DNA of 64,000 nucleotides from contig CM057149.1 of the NCBI GenBank assembly GCA_029964075.1, forward strand, positions 39,204,900 to 39,268,899, read 5' to 3'. The position numbers were made by a program, and so were the translations under genes. Below the pieces are notes generated by a model. It saw only the letters and a program-made list of their open reading frames with translations, did not search any database and was not told the DNA's origin. The DNA comes from Patiria pectinifera (taxonomy: Eukaryota > Echinodermata > Asteroidea > Valvatida > Asterinidae). Positions 23,521 through 34,502 of the stretch are shown here, piece by piece (positions within the stretch are counted from its first letter, which is position 1; every line of letters begins with the position of its first letter).

Positions 23521-23780
23521 TTGAACTAGTAAACATGCCATTGCATTTGTGTAATCTGCTGGCATTGGGTGTACATGTGTATTGTCCATCCCAGATGAAC
23601 GGGTGTCATGTTCAATGAGTGAACATTTCAGGTAAGGTTGGTGAATTTTGTTTCGAGAATGAAAAAAAAAATGGGGCACTTTCCAAACCCTGGCTTTATT
23701 CCTTGCTTTGGCTCTATCTTCTTTAAAATCCTTGAGAAACCTGTAGAACTAAATGGTATAGAAATATTGAGTGGCTCAGA

Positions 23781-23900
23781 GTGGAATAGGAGGAATATTA
23801 TTGCATGGTAAAATCTGGACTGTTCTATTTCAGGAGGCGAAAGCTGAGTGAAATGAACAAGTCCAGATTTTACCAAGCGATAATATTCCTCCCATTTCAC
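23781..23900. repeat. 120-bp hairpin in spacer 1
   Basis: The arms pair GTGGAATAGGAGGAATATTA with its near reverse complement ending ATTCCTCCCATTTCAC, and GGTAAAATCTGGACT with AGTCCAGATTTTACC. Copies lie at 26308-26427, 28530-28649 and 31391-31510. Confidence 0.88.
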
Positions 23901-24399
23901 AATCAATATTTGTTTTGATATCACTGACAATAGATCCTTGTCATTTGATTTACACTTAAAATTCACTTCTATTTCAATACAAAATAGGTGGAAAATGTAT
24001 TGCTTTCTTCCAAACCACCCCTTCAAGTAATGGTTGAACCCAACTCTGTAGCTACTGGCTCTTGGCAACAATCATGATAATCTGTGCTATGCGCATTGCT
24101 CAGTGCGCACACCAGCATGCATTTGCACACAAATACTGCGCCATGGAACAAGGATGATCCTAACTGTTGAATAGTAAATCCCATTTACCATGGGTGAATG
24201 GGACTTTTTGAGCCCCGGTGTGAATGGGAGGAATAATATGAATGTCGCGTGATTCAAGTTCCAACAATTAAATCACAAGGATCTGTATGTCAGTTATATA
24301 AAAGTTCTTGTTACACCCAATTTTGTAAAATATGATGTTCCTATAGCAGAAAAAAACACTATTGAACCGAGGAACCAGATGTACTGAACTCTTTAATCT

Positions 24400-24671
24400 C
24401 AGTGGTGCACCCAGGATTCGGTTGGGGGGGGGGGAGGGGGGGGGGGGATCTTAGAAGTTACAATTTTTTTCAAAACATCTTGCCCAAAATTTTTTGCAGC
24501 AGAAAAAAAATGGTTTTTTTTAGGGGGGATGGCGGACTTACACCCCTATTATACTACTCGAAAAAAGGTCACATACATATCACCAACGTCAAATTGTGGG
24601 ACTAAAAAAAAATTGACAACCTCTGGAGGGACGGGGGGGGGGGGGGGGGCTGCCCCTTGGGTGCGCCACTG
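24400..24671. mobile_element. hAT-type MITE in spacer 1, 8-bp target duplication
   Basis: Begins CAGTGGTGCACCCAGGATT and ends CTTGGGTGCGCCACTG. It is flanked on both sides by the exact 8-bp direct repeat TTTAATCT (24392-24399 and 24672-24679). Long G tracts lie near each end. CAG...CTG ends with an 8-bp duplication are diagnostic of hAT elements. No transposase. Confidence 0.88.
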
Positions 24672-25233
24672 TTTAATCTGGAGATGATGGTGGCTTATTG
24701 AAAAACTAAAGACTCGAGCATGGTTCAGCTCATCACCCATTCGATTACAAGAACATCGTACATGTGCCTTTCGTATTGAGTCATACTGTTACTTAATATG
24801 GTTGTAAGGGATTTTTTTTCGGGGTTTTTAATGGCTTTGGAGCAAAAGCGTCTTGTGGAGTGTCAAAAAAAATTTGGGGGACACTTGATTTAGGAAAATA
24901 AACATTTCAAGATGCATGTATAAATTGTTCATATTTTGAATTTTGTACAAACTAATTGAGAGGAGCAACTGAATGGTTAGACAATCACAAGTTAAGTACT
25001 TTTTATTTCCTTTTTCTCATTGTTAAGTTCAAGAGTTGCTACATGAAGTGTTAATTACATTGGGTTTTAAATTTATTCAGTTGAAAAATGGTGTATATAC
25101 TGTTTGCAGGAGTGGGTAATTGTTTGGTCACATAGAAATCTACAGGTACTTGTACATTGGTAATTTTTAATTTCACGCTTATTGGTTAAAAATTAGCTTT
25201 TATGAAATAAAATATACATGTAATTAAGTCGCC

Positions 25234-26050
25234 ATTTGGTCCATGGAACACACTTTGAAATCACAACATCCGGTGGTGTTCATCGGAGAAGCCATGTGCA
25301 AACAGCACAATAAACTCTCAAAGACTGGTATCACAAGAACAGTACAAAAAGAGATCTTAACGAACTTCGTTCATGAACAGTTTTCGATTGTAATTTGGTC
25401 CATGGAACACACTTTGAAATCACAACATCCGGTGGTGTTCATCGGAGAAGCCATGTGCAAACAGCACAATAAACTCTCAAAGACTGGTATCGCAAGAACA
25501 GTACAAAAAGAGATCTTAACGAACTTCGTTCATGAACAGTTTTCGATTGTAATTTGGTCCATGGAACACACTTTGAAATCACAACATCCGGTGGTGTTCA
25601 TCGGAGAAGCCATGTGCAAACAGCACAATAAACTCTCAAAGACTGGTATCACAAGAACAGTACAAAAAGAGATCCTAACGAACTTCGTTCATGAACAGTT
25701 TTCGATTGTAATTTGGTCCATGGAACACACTTTGAAATCACAATATCCGGTCGTGTTCATCGGAGAAGCCATGTGCAAACAGCACAATAAACTCTCAAAG
25801 ACTGGTATCGCAAGAACAGTACAAAAAGAGATCTTAACGAACTTCGTTCATGAACAGTTTTCGATTGTAATTTGGTCCATGGAACACACTTTGAAATCAC
25901 AACATCCGGTGGTGGTCATCGGAGAAGCCATGTGCAAACAGCACAATAAACTCTCAAAGACTGGTATCGCAAGAACAGTACAAAAAGAGATCTTAACGAA
26001 CTTCGTTCATGAACAGTTTTCGATTGTAATTTGGTCCATGGAACACACTG
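25234..26050. repeat. 159-bp tandem array 2 (5 units)
   Basis: Starts ATTTGGTCCATGG directly after the spacer end AAGTCGCC. The fourth unit carries the variant CAATATCCGGTCGTG and the array exits through ACTGTTGAACTAG; both marks are shared with array 4. Confidence 0.94.
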
Positions 26051-27773
26051 TTGAACTAGTAAACATGCCATTGCATTTGTGTAATCTGCTGGCATTGGTT
26101 GTACATGTGTATTGTCCATCCCAGATGAACGGGTGTCATGTTCAATGAGTGAACATTTCAGGTAAGGATGGTGAATTTTGTTCCGAGAATGAAAAAAAAT
26201 GGGGCACTTTCCAAACCCTGGCTTTATTCCTTGCTTTGGCTCTATCTTTGAGAAATCCTTGAGAAACCTGTAGAACTAAATGGTTCAGAAATATTGAGTG
26301 GCTCAGAGTGGAATGGGAGGAATATTATTGCATGGTAAAATCTGGACTGTTCTATTTCAGGAGGCGAAAGCTGAGTGAAATGAACAAGTCCAGATTTTAC
26401 CAAGCGATAATATTCCTCCTATTTCACAATCAATATTTGTTTTTGATATAACTGACAAATAGATCCTTGTCATTTGATTTACACTAAAAATTCACTTCTA
26501 TTTCAATACAAAATAGGTGGAAAATGTATTTCTTTCTTCCAAACCACCCCTTCAAGTAATGGTTGAACCCAACTCTGTAGCTACTGGCTCTTGGCAACAA
26601 TCATGATAATCTGTGCTATGCGCACTGCTCAATGCGCACACCAGCATGCATTTGCACACAAATACTGCGCCATGGAACAAGGATGATCCTAACTGTTGAA
26701 TAGTAAATCCCATTTACCATGGGCGAATGGGACTTTTTGAGCCCTGGTGTGAATGGGAGCAATAATATGAATGTCGCGTGATTCAAGTTCCAACAATTAA
26801 ATCACAAGGATCTGTATGTCAGTTATATAAAAGTTCTTGTTACACCCAATTTTATAAAATATGATGTTCCAATAGCAGACAAAAACACTATTGAACCGAT
26901 GAACCAGATGTACTGAACTCTTTAATCTCAGTGGTGCACCCAGGATTTGGGGGGGGGGGGGGGGGGATCTTAGAAGTTACAATTTTTTTTAAAACATCTT
27001 GCCCAAAATTTTTTGCAGCAGAAAAAAAAAGGTTTTTTTTAGGGGGAAGGGCGGACTTACACCCCTATTATACTACTCGAAAAAAGGTCAAATACATATC
27101 ACCAAGGTCAAATTGTGGGACTAAAAAAAAATTGACAACCTCTGGAGGGACGGGGGGGGGGGGGCTGCCCCTTGGGTGCGCCACTGTTTAATCTGGAGAT
27201 GATGGTGGCTTATTGAAAAACTAAAGACTCGAGCATGGTTCAGCTCATCACCCATTCGATTACAAGAACATTGTACATGTGCCTTTCATATTGAGTCATA
27301 CTGTTACTTAATATGGTCGTAAGGGATTTTTCTTTCGGGGTTTTTAATGGCTTTGGAGCAAAAGCAACCTAGGGAGTGTCAAAAAAAGTTAAACAATTGA
27401 AAACTATTGCATTTTGGGGGACACTTGATTTAGGAAAATAAACATTTCAAGATGCATGTATAAATTGTTCATATTTTGAATTTTGTACAAAATAATTGAG
27501 AGGAGCAACTGAATGGTTAGACAATCACAAGTTAAGTACTTTTTATTTCCTTTTTCTCATTGTTAAGTTCAAGAGTTGCTACATGAAGTGTTAATTACAT
27601 TGGGTTTTAAATTTATTCAGTTGAAAAATGGTGTATATACTGTTTGCAGGAGGGGGTAATTGTTTGGTCACATAGAAATCTACAGGTACTTGTACATTGG
27701 TAATTTTTAATTTCACGCTTATTGGTTAAAAATTAGCTTTTATGAAATAAAATATACATGTAATTAAGTCGCC
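26051..27773. repeat. Spacer of macro-repeat 2
   Basis: Collinear with spacer 1, including the hairpin (26308-26427) and the MITE. Confidence 0.9.
26929..27186. mobile_element. hAT-type MITE in spacer 2
   Basis: Copy of the 24400 element at the same spacer position, flanked by TTTAATCT on both sides. It was copied with the macro-repeat rather than inserted independently. G tracts differ in length. Confidence 0.88.
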
Positions 27774-28271
27774 ATTTGGTCCATGGAACACACTTTGAAA
27801 TCACAACATCCGGTGGTGTTCATCGGAGAAGCCATGTGCAAACAGCACAATAAACTCTCAAAGACTGGTATCACAAGAACAGTACAAAAAGAGATCCTAA
27901 CGAACTTCGTTCATGAACAGTTTTCGATTGTAATTTGGTCCATGGAACACACTTTGAAATCACAACATCCGGTGGTGTTCATCGGAGAAGCCATGTGCAA
28001 ACAGCACAATAAACTCTCAAAGACTGGTATCGCAAGAACAGTACAAAAGAGATCCTAACGAACTTCGTTCATGAACAGTTTTCGATTGTAATTTGGTCCA
28101 TGGAACACACTTTGAAATCCCAACATCCGGTGGTGTTCATCGGAGAAGCCATGTGCAAACAGCACAATAAACTCTCAAAGACTGGTATCGCAAGAACAGT
28201 ACAAAAAGAGATCCTAACGAACTTCGTTCATGAACAGATTTCAATTGTAATTTGGTCCATGGAACACACTT
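27774..28271. repeat. 159-bp tandem array 3 (3 units)
   Basis: Unit 2 has a one-base deletion (GTACAAAAGAGATCC) shared with array 4. The last unit has TTGAAATCCCAACATCC and CAGATTTCAATTG, both shared with the end of array 1. Confidence 0.94.
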
Positions 28272-29997
28272 TTGAACTAGTAAACATGCCATTGCATTTG
28301 TGTATTCTGCTGGCATTGGGTGTACATGTGTATTGTCAATCCCAGATGAACGGGTGTCATGTTCAATGAGTGAACATTTCAGGTAAGGATGGTGAATTTT
28401 GTTCCGAGAATGAAAAAAAGTGGGGCACTTTCCAAACCCTGGCTTTATTCCTTGCTTTGGCGCTATCTTCTTTAAAATCCTTGAGAAACCTGTAGAACTA
28501 AATGGTTCAAAAATATTGAGTGGTTCAGAGTGGAATGGGAGGAATATTATCGCTTGGTAAAATCTGGACTGTTTTATTTCAGGAGGCGAAAGCTGAGTGA
28601 AATGAACAAGTCCAGATTTTACCAAGCGATAATATTCCTCCCATTTCACAATCGATATTTGTTTTTGATATAACTGACAAATAGATCCTTGTCATTTGAT
28701 TTACACTTAAAATTCACTTCTATTTCAATACAAAATAGGTGGAAAATGTATTTCTTTCTTCCAAACCACCCCTTCAAGTAATGGTTGAACCCAACTCTGT
28801 AGCTACTGGCTCTTGGCAACAATCATGATAATCTGTGCTATGCGCATTGCTCAATGCGCACACCAGCATGCATTTGCACACAAATACTGCGCCATGGAAC
28901 AAGGATGATCCTAACTGTTGAATAGTAAATCCCATTTACCATGGGCGAATGGGACTTTTTGAGCCCTGGTGTGAATGGGAGCAATAATATGAATGTCGCG
29001 TGATTCAAGTTCCAACAATTAAATCACAAGGATCTGTATGTCAGTTATATAAAAGTTCTTGTTACACCCAATTTTATAAAATATGATGTTCCTATAGCAG
29101 AAAAAAACACTATTGAACCGAGGAACCAGATGTACTGAACTCTTTAATCTCAGTGGTGCACCCAGGATTCGGTTGGGGGGGGGGAGGGGATCTTAGAAGT
29201 TACAATTTTTTTTAAAACATCTTGCCCAAAATTTTTTGCAGCAGAAAAAAAATGTTTTTTTTTAGGGGGAAGGGCGGACTTACACCCCTATTATACTACT
29301 CGAAAAAAGGTCAAATACATATCACCAAGGTCAAATTGTGGGACTAAAAAAAATTTGACAACCTCTGGAGGGACGGGGGGGGGGGGGGCTGCCCCTTGGG
29401 TGCGCCACTGTTTAATCTGGAGATGATGGTGGCTTATTGAAAAACTAAAGACTCGAGCATGGTTCAGCTCATCACCCATTCGATTACAAGAACATTGTAC
29501 ATGTGCCTTTCATATTGAGTCATACTGTTACTTAATATGGTCGTAAGGGATTTTTCTTTCGGGGTTTTTAATGGCTTTGGAGCAAAAGCGACCTAGGGAG
29601 TGTCAAAAAAAATTAAACAATTGAAAACTATTGCATTTTGGGGGACACTTGATTTAGGAAAATAAACATTTCAAGATGCATGTATAAATTGTTCATATTT
29701 TGAATTTTGTACAAAATAATTGAGAGGAGCAACTGAATGGTTAGACAATCACAAGTTAAGTACTTTTTATTTCCTTTTTCTCATTGTTAAGTTCAAGAGT
29801 TGCTACATGAAGTGTTAATTACATTGGGTTTTAAATTTATTCAGTTGAAAAATGGTGTATATACTGTTTGCAGGAGTGGGTAATTGTTTGGTCACATAGA
29901 AATCTACAGGTACTTGTACATTGGTAATTTTTAATTTCACGCTTATTGGTTAAAAATTAGCTTTTATGAAATAAAATATACATGTAATTAAGTCGCC
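28272..29997. repeat. Spacer of macro-repeat 3
   Basis: Collinear with spacers 1 and 2. The hairpin at 28530-28649 is the best-paired of the four. Confidence 0.9.
29151..29410. mobile_element. hAT-type MITE in spacer 3
   Basis: Same insertion site and TTTAATCT duplication as the copies in spacers 1 and 2. Confidence 0.88.
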
Positions 29998-31131
29998 ATT
30001 TGGTCCATGGAACACACTTTGAAATCACAACATCCGGTGGTGTTCATCGGAGAAGCCATGTGCAAACAGCACAATAAACTCTCAAAGACTGGTATCACAA
30101 GAACAGTACAAAAAGAGATCTTAACGAACTTCGTTCATGAACAGTTTTCGATTGTAATTTGGTCCATGGAACACACTTTGAAATCACAACATCCGGTGGT
30201 GTTCATCGGAGAAGCCATGTGCAAACAGCACAATAAACTCTCAAAGACTGGTATCGCAAGAACAGTACAAAAGAGATCCTAACGAACTTCGTTCATGAAC
30301 AGTTTTCGATTGTAATTTGGTCCATGGAACACACTTTGAAATCCCAACATCCGGTGGTGTTCATCGGAGAAGCCATGTGCAAACAGCACAATAAACTCTC
30401 AAAGACTGGTATCGCAAGAACAGTACAAAAAGAGATCTTAACGAACTTCGTTCATGAACAGTTTTCGATTGTAATTTGGTCCATGGAACACACTTTGAAA
30501 TCACAACATCCGGTGGTGTTCATCGGAGAAGCCATGTGCAAACAGCACAATAAACTCTCAAAGACTGGTATCGCAAGAACAGTACAAAAAGAGATCTTAA
30601 CGAACTTCGTTCATGAACAGTTTTCGATTGTAATTTGGTCCATGGAACACACTTTGAAATCACAACATCCGGTGGTGTTCATCGGAGAAGCCATGTGCAA
30701 ACAGCACAATAAACTCTCAAAGACTGGTATCACAAGAACAGTACAAAAAGAGATCCTAACGAACTTCGTTCATGAACAGTTTTCGATTGTAATTTGGTCC
30801 GTGGAACACACTTTGAAATCACAATATCCGGTCGTGTTCATCGGAGAAGCCATGTGCAAACAGCACAATAAACTCTCAAAGACTGGTATCGCAAGAACAG
30901 TACAAAAAGAGATATTAACGAACTTCGTTCATGAACAATTTTCGATTGTAATTTGGTCCATGGAACACACTTTGAAATCACAACATCCGGTGGTGTTCAT
31001 CGGAGAAGCCATGTGCAAACAGCACAATAAACTCTCAAAGACTGGTATCGCAAGAACAGTACAAAAAGAGATCTTAACGAACTTCGTTCATGAACAGTTT
31101 TCGATTGTAATTTGGTCCATGGAACACACTG
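29998..31131. repeat. 159-bp tandem array 4 (7 units), chimeric
   Basis: Its first three units match array 3 (deletion in unit 2, CCCAACATCC in unit 3), whereas its last four match array 2 (CAATATCCGGTCGTG unit, ACTGTTGAAC exit). One unit has GTGGAACAC in place of ATGGAACAC. Confidence 0.94.
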
Positions 31132-31742
31132 TTGAACTAGTAAACATGCCATTGCATTTGTGTAATCTGCTGGCATTGGATGTACATGTGTATTGTCCAT
31201 CCCAGATGAACGGGTGTCATGTTCAATGAGTGAACACTTCAGGTAAGGATGGTGAATTTTGTTCCGAGAATGAAAAAAAATGGGGCACTTTCCAAACCCT
31301 GGCTTTATTCCTTGCTTTGGCTCTATCTTCTTTAAAATCCTTGAGAAACCTGTAGAACTAAATGGTATAGAAAATATTGAGTGGCTCAGAGTGGAATGGG
31401 AGGAATATTATCGCATGGTAAAATCTGGACTGTTCTATTTCAGGAGGCGAAAGCTGAGTGAAATGAACAAGCCCAGATTTTACCAAGCGATAATATTCCT
31501 CCCATTTCACAATCAATATTTGTTTTTGATATAACTGACAATAGATCCTTGTCATTTGATTTACACTTAAAATTCACTTCTATTTCAATACAAAATAGGT
31601 GGAAAATGTATTTCTTTCTTCCAAACCACCCCTTCAAGAAATGGTTGAACCCAACTCTGTAGCTACTGGCTCTTCAGAACAATCATGATAATCTGTGCTA
31701 TGCGCACTGCTCAATGCGCACACAAGCATGCATTTGCACACA

Positions 31743-31910
31743 TTGTTCATTGTTCATTGTTCATTGTTCATTTATTTTCCACAGTGCCACACATTTTTAA
31801 TGATCGTAATTAATACAAAAAAGATACTATATAAACAGATAGTGAGACTGTAGAGGAACCCACTAAGAAGCTAAGCTTGTAATCGTAGGCCCCTTGTAAA
31901 CAAATTTAAT
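31743..31910 (-). mobile_element. 3' end of a non-LTR retroposon (LINE/SINE-like tail)
   Basis: Absent from the other three spacers, where CATTTGCACACAAATACTG is continuous. Read on the minus strand it ends GGAAAATAAATG followed by about four (AACAATG) repeats, typical of a microsatellite-tailed non-LTR element. The short flanking repeat is ACACA. Confidence 0.65.
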
Positions 31911-32165
31911 ACACAAATACTGCGCCATGGAACAAGGATGATCCCAACTGTTGAATAGTAAATCCCATTTACCATGGGCGAATGGGACTTTTTGAGCCCC
32001 GGTGTGAATGGGAGCAATAATATGAATGTTGCGTAATTCAAGTTCCAACAATTAAATCACAAGGATCTGTATGTCAGTTATATAAAAGTTCTAAAATATG
32101 ATGTTCCAATAGCAGACAAAAACACTATTGAACCGAGGAACCAGATGTACTGAACTCTTTAATCT

Positions 32166-32388
32166 CAGTGGTGCACCCAGGATTTGGGGGGGGGGGGGGG
32201 GGGGTTCTTAGAAGTTACAATTTTTTTCAAAAAATCTTGCCCAAAATGTTTTGCAGCAGAAAAAAAGTGTTTTTTTTTTAGGGGGGAGGGCGGACTTACA
32301 CCCCTATTATACTACTCGAAAATAGGTCACATACATATCACCAAGGTCAAATTGTGGAGGCCCCCCCCCCCCCTTGGTTGCGCCACTG
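32166..32388. mobile_element. hAT-type MITE in spacer 4, internally deleted
   Basis: Flanked by TTTAATCT. It is about 40 bases shorter than its sister copies because of loss near the right G/C tract. Confidence 0.87.
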
Positions 32389-32952
32389 TTTAATCTGGAG
32401 ATGATGGTGGCTTATTGAAAAACTAAAAACTCGAGCATGGTTCAGCTCATCACCCATTCGATTACAAGAACATCGTACATGTGCCTTTCATATTGAGTCA
32501 TCCTGTTACTTAATATGGTCGTAAGGGATTTTTCTTTGGGGTTTTTAATGGCTTTGGAGCAAAAGCGACTTATGGAGTGGCAAAAAAAATAAACAATTGA
32601 AAACTCTTTGAAATTGAAAACTGATTGAGGAAAATAAACATTTCAAGATGCATGTATAAATTGTTCATATTTTGAATTTTGTACAAACAAATGAATTGAG
32701 AGGAGCAACTGAATGGTTGGACAATCACAAGTTAAGTACTTTTTATTTCCTTTTTCTCATTGTTAAGTTCAAGAGTTGCTACATGAAGTGTTAATTACAG
32801 TGGGTTTTAAATTTATTCAGTTGAAAAATGGTGTATATACTGTTTGCAGGAGTGGGTAATTGTTTGGTCACATAGAAATCTACAGGTACATGTACATTGG
32901 TAATTTTTAATTTCACGCTTATTGGTTAAAAATTAGCTTTTATGAAATAAAA

Positions 32953-34502
32953 GGGTGATATAAAATAAACTGAAATTGTTGGAGACAGTTGATTGACTGA
33001 TACCTTATACATGTATATAACACATCCACAGAAAGTGCAAACTGTGCACACCAAAAAGAAATCTACTCTAGAATATTTGATTCCTTAATTCAAGAAATAT
33101 GTTTTTTTGGCTTTCCTGCATACATGTAGTTGCGGAAAAGCCTTTTTTTTTGGTTCTTATATTTTTCTTCTTCTTTTTGTCGCCTAAATCTCATAGACTT
33201 TGTACAGTTTTTTCTCAGTGCCACTTTTGGCACAAATCTTTGTCATACATGTACATCATTCAAAGTTACCACAGGCATAGCCCCTATAGCAAAGTTGTTA
33301 GGTGAAAGGTATTTGCACAAAATTTTGAAAATCGTGTGACATCATGATGGCGTCATCAAAAATGCAAGTTTTGAAAACACATAACGGAAAGTCAGATCGT
33401 CATGAAACTTGGTGGATAGCTAGATAATGGTGCTAGTATGCAAAATCCGACAAACAGACATAGATCTCTAGTTTTGATTTTGTAAATATTTATTTTGTTC
33501 AAGTTTGTAATTTAAATGGTTTAATAGAAGTTGTTGCTAATGAAGAGGCACACAAGCAAAGCCACGAGGGACATCAGCTGGCCACAAGAGGGCGTTCCTG
33601 CACCATTTGGGAGCCAGGGTGTGGTGTTGATCCAAACGGAGTTGCCCTCCGACGCATCCCTCAACTGCAAATGGAAAGATTTAATAATTGAAATTGGTGT
33701 TTGGCTCAGATAAGAGAAACAAGACTTTCAAACATTCCTCATCAATTTTCTTTGTTCAATACCCACACCTGTTCAGGCAGGTTACTTCAGCCTATCCCCA
33801 TATATCTTCAAAACGAATGGGCCTTTATACATGTAATTAAGTCGCCATTTTACTTATTCCCGCGCTGTAATGACACCAGTACAACAGACATGAATCCAAC
33901 ATTTTGTCATAAGTTTATGTAGGCCTACTGCCACAGCTAAAAAAAATACAACTGTAAAATCTTGATTTTTTTTCAGATACACATATTGTTACCAAACTGC
34001 TTCAATGAACTTGTCATCATCTATTGTTTGTACTCGGCGTCGCTATTCGCTGAAATGGTTTCGTTATGGCGCCCGTAATTAGCTCATACATGACATATAA
34101 ACTAAGGTCTACATAGGAGTGCAGGCCAGTAAATCAGTCCGAAACTGCCTACGCCGGCCAAATCACGATTTGCATGCCCTCAAATTCAGTATTACAGCAT
34201 TTTGAACTAGGCCGTCAACTTGATGATTTGCAAGAGGACTGCGAGCTCGTATTTCTGTGAAATGTGGCTTATTTGGCAATCGAGCGTAGGCGTCCATTTT
34301 CAAAATGGCGATGGGCTTCAGGACTGCTTTTAGGGGTGATCATCTTTGGATGGAATTTTCTCTCAACTAATTGATTAACCCCCAAGAAAAAAAATGATGA
34401 AATAAGCTTTAATTTGATGTACTCTTGAACACATATGAGAGTCGTGCGTATTTTTCCTGATTTTCTGATGTGGGGGCATTTATCATTGGGGTATATGGAA
34501 TT
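32953..34502. other. Region after the last macro-repeat
   Basis: The first part (32953-33826) interrupts spacer sequence that resumes for 24 bases at 33827-33850 (ATACATGTAATTAAGTCGCC...). It contains an acceptor-like TTTAATAG before a GC-richer block (33531-33675) that could be a decayed or unrecognised exon; two frames are open across it and I cannot choose. The rest is AT-rich with no supported gene. Confidence 0.4.

Larger units (their letters stand above)
23521..25233. repeat. Spacer of macro-repeat 1
   Basis: From TTGAACTAGTAAACATGCC to AATTAAGTCGCC. The same sequence recurs at 26051-27773, 28272-29997 and 31132-32952 with high identity. It holds a hairpin, a hAT-type MITE, a G-rich tract and AT-rich single-copy-like DNA. 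Spacer 1 lacks about 26 bases (ACAATTGAAAACTATTGC) present in spacers 2 and 3. No gene is supported. Confidence 0.9.
31132..32952. repeat. Spacer of macro-repeat 4 (most diverged)
   Basis: Collinear with the other spacers up to TTATGAAATAAAA, then breaks. It carries a private 168-bp retroposon fragment and small deletions, including loss of part of the segment after the MITE. The hairpin lies at 31391-31510. Confidence 0.88.

Noticed and set aside
22407-23618. Long open frame of 403 codons (and 301-codon frame at 25243) as a repeat-protein gene
   Set aside because: It follows from a 159-base (3n) satellite unit derived from 3'UTR. The frame differs from that of the zinc-finger source, is broken by a one-base deletion in arrays 3 and 4, and has no start context or family similarity.
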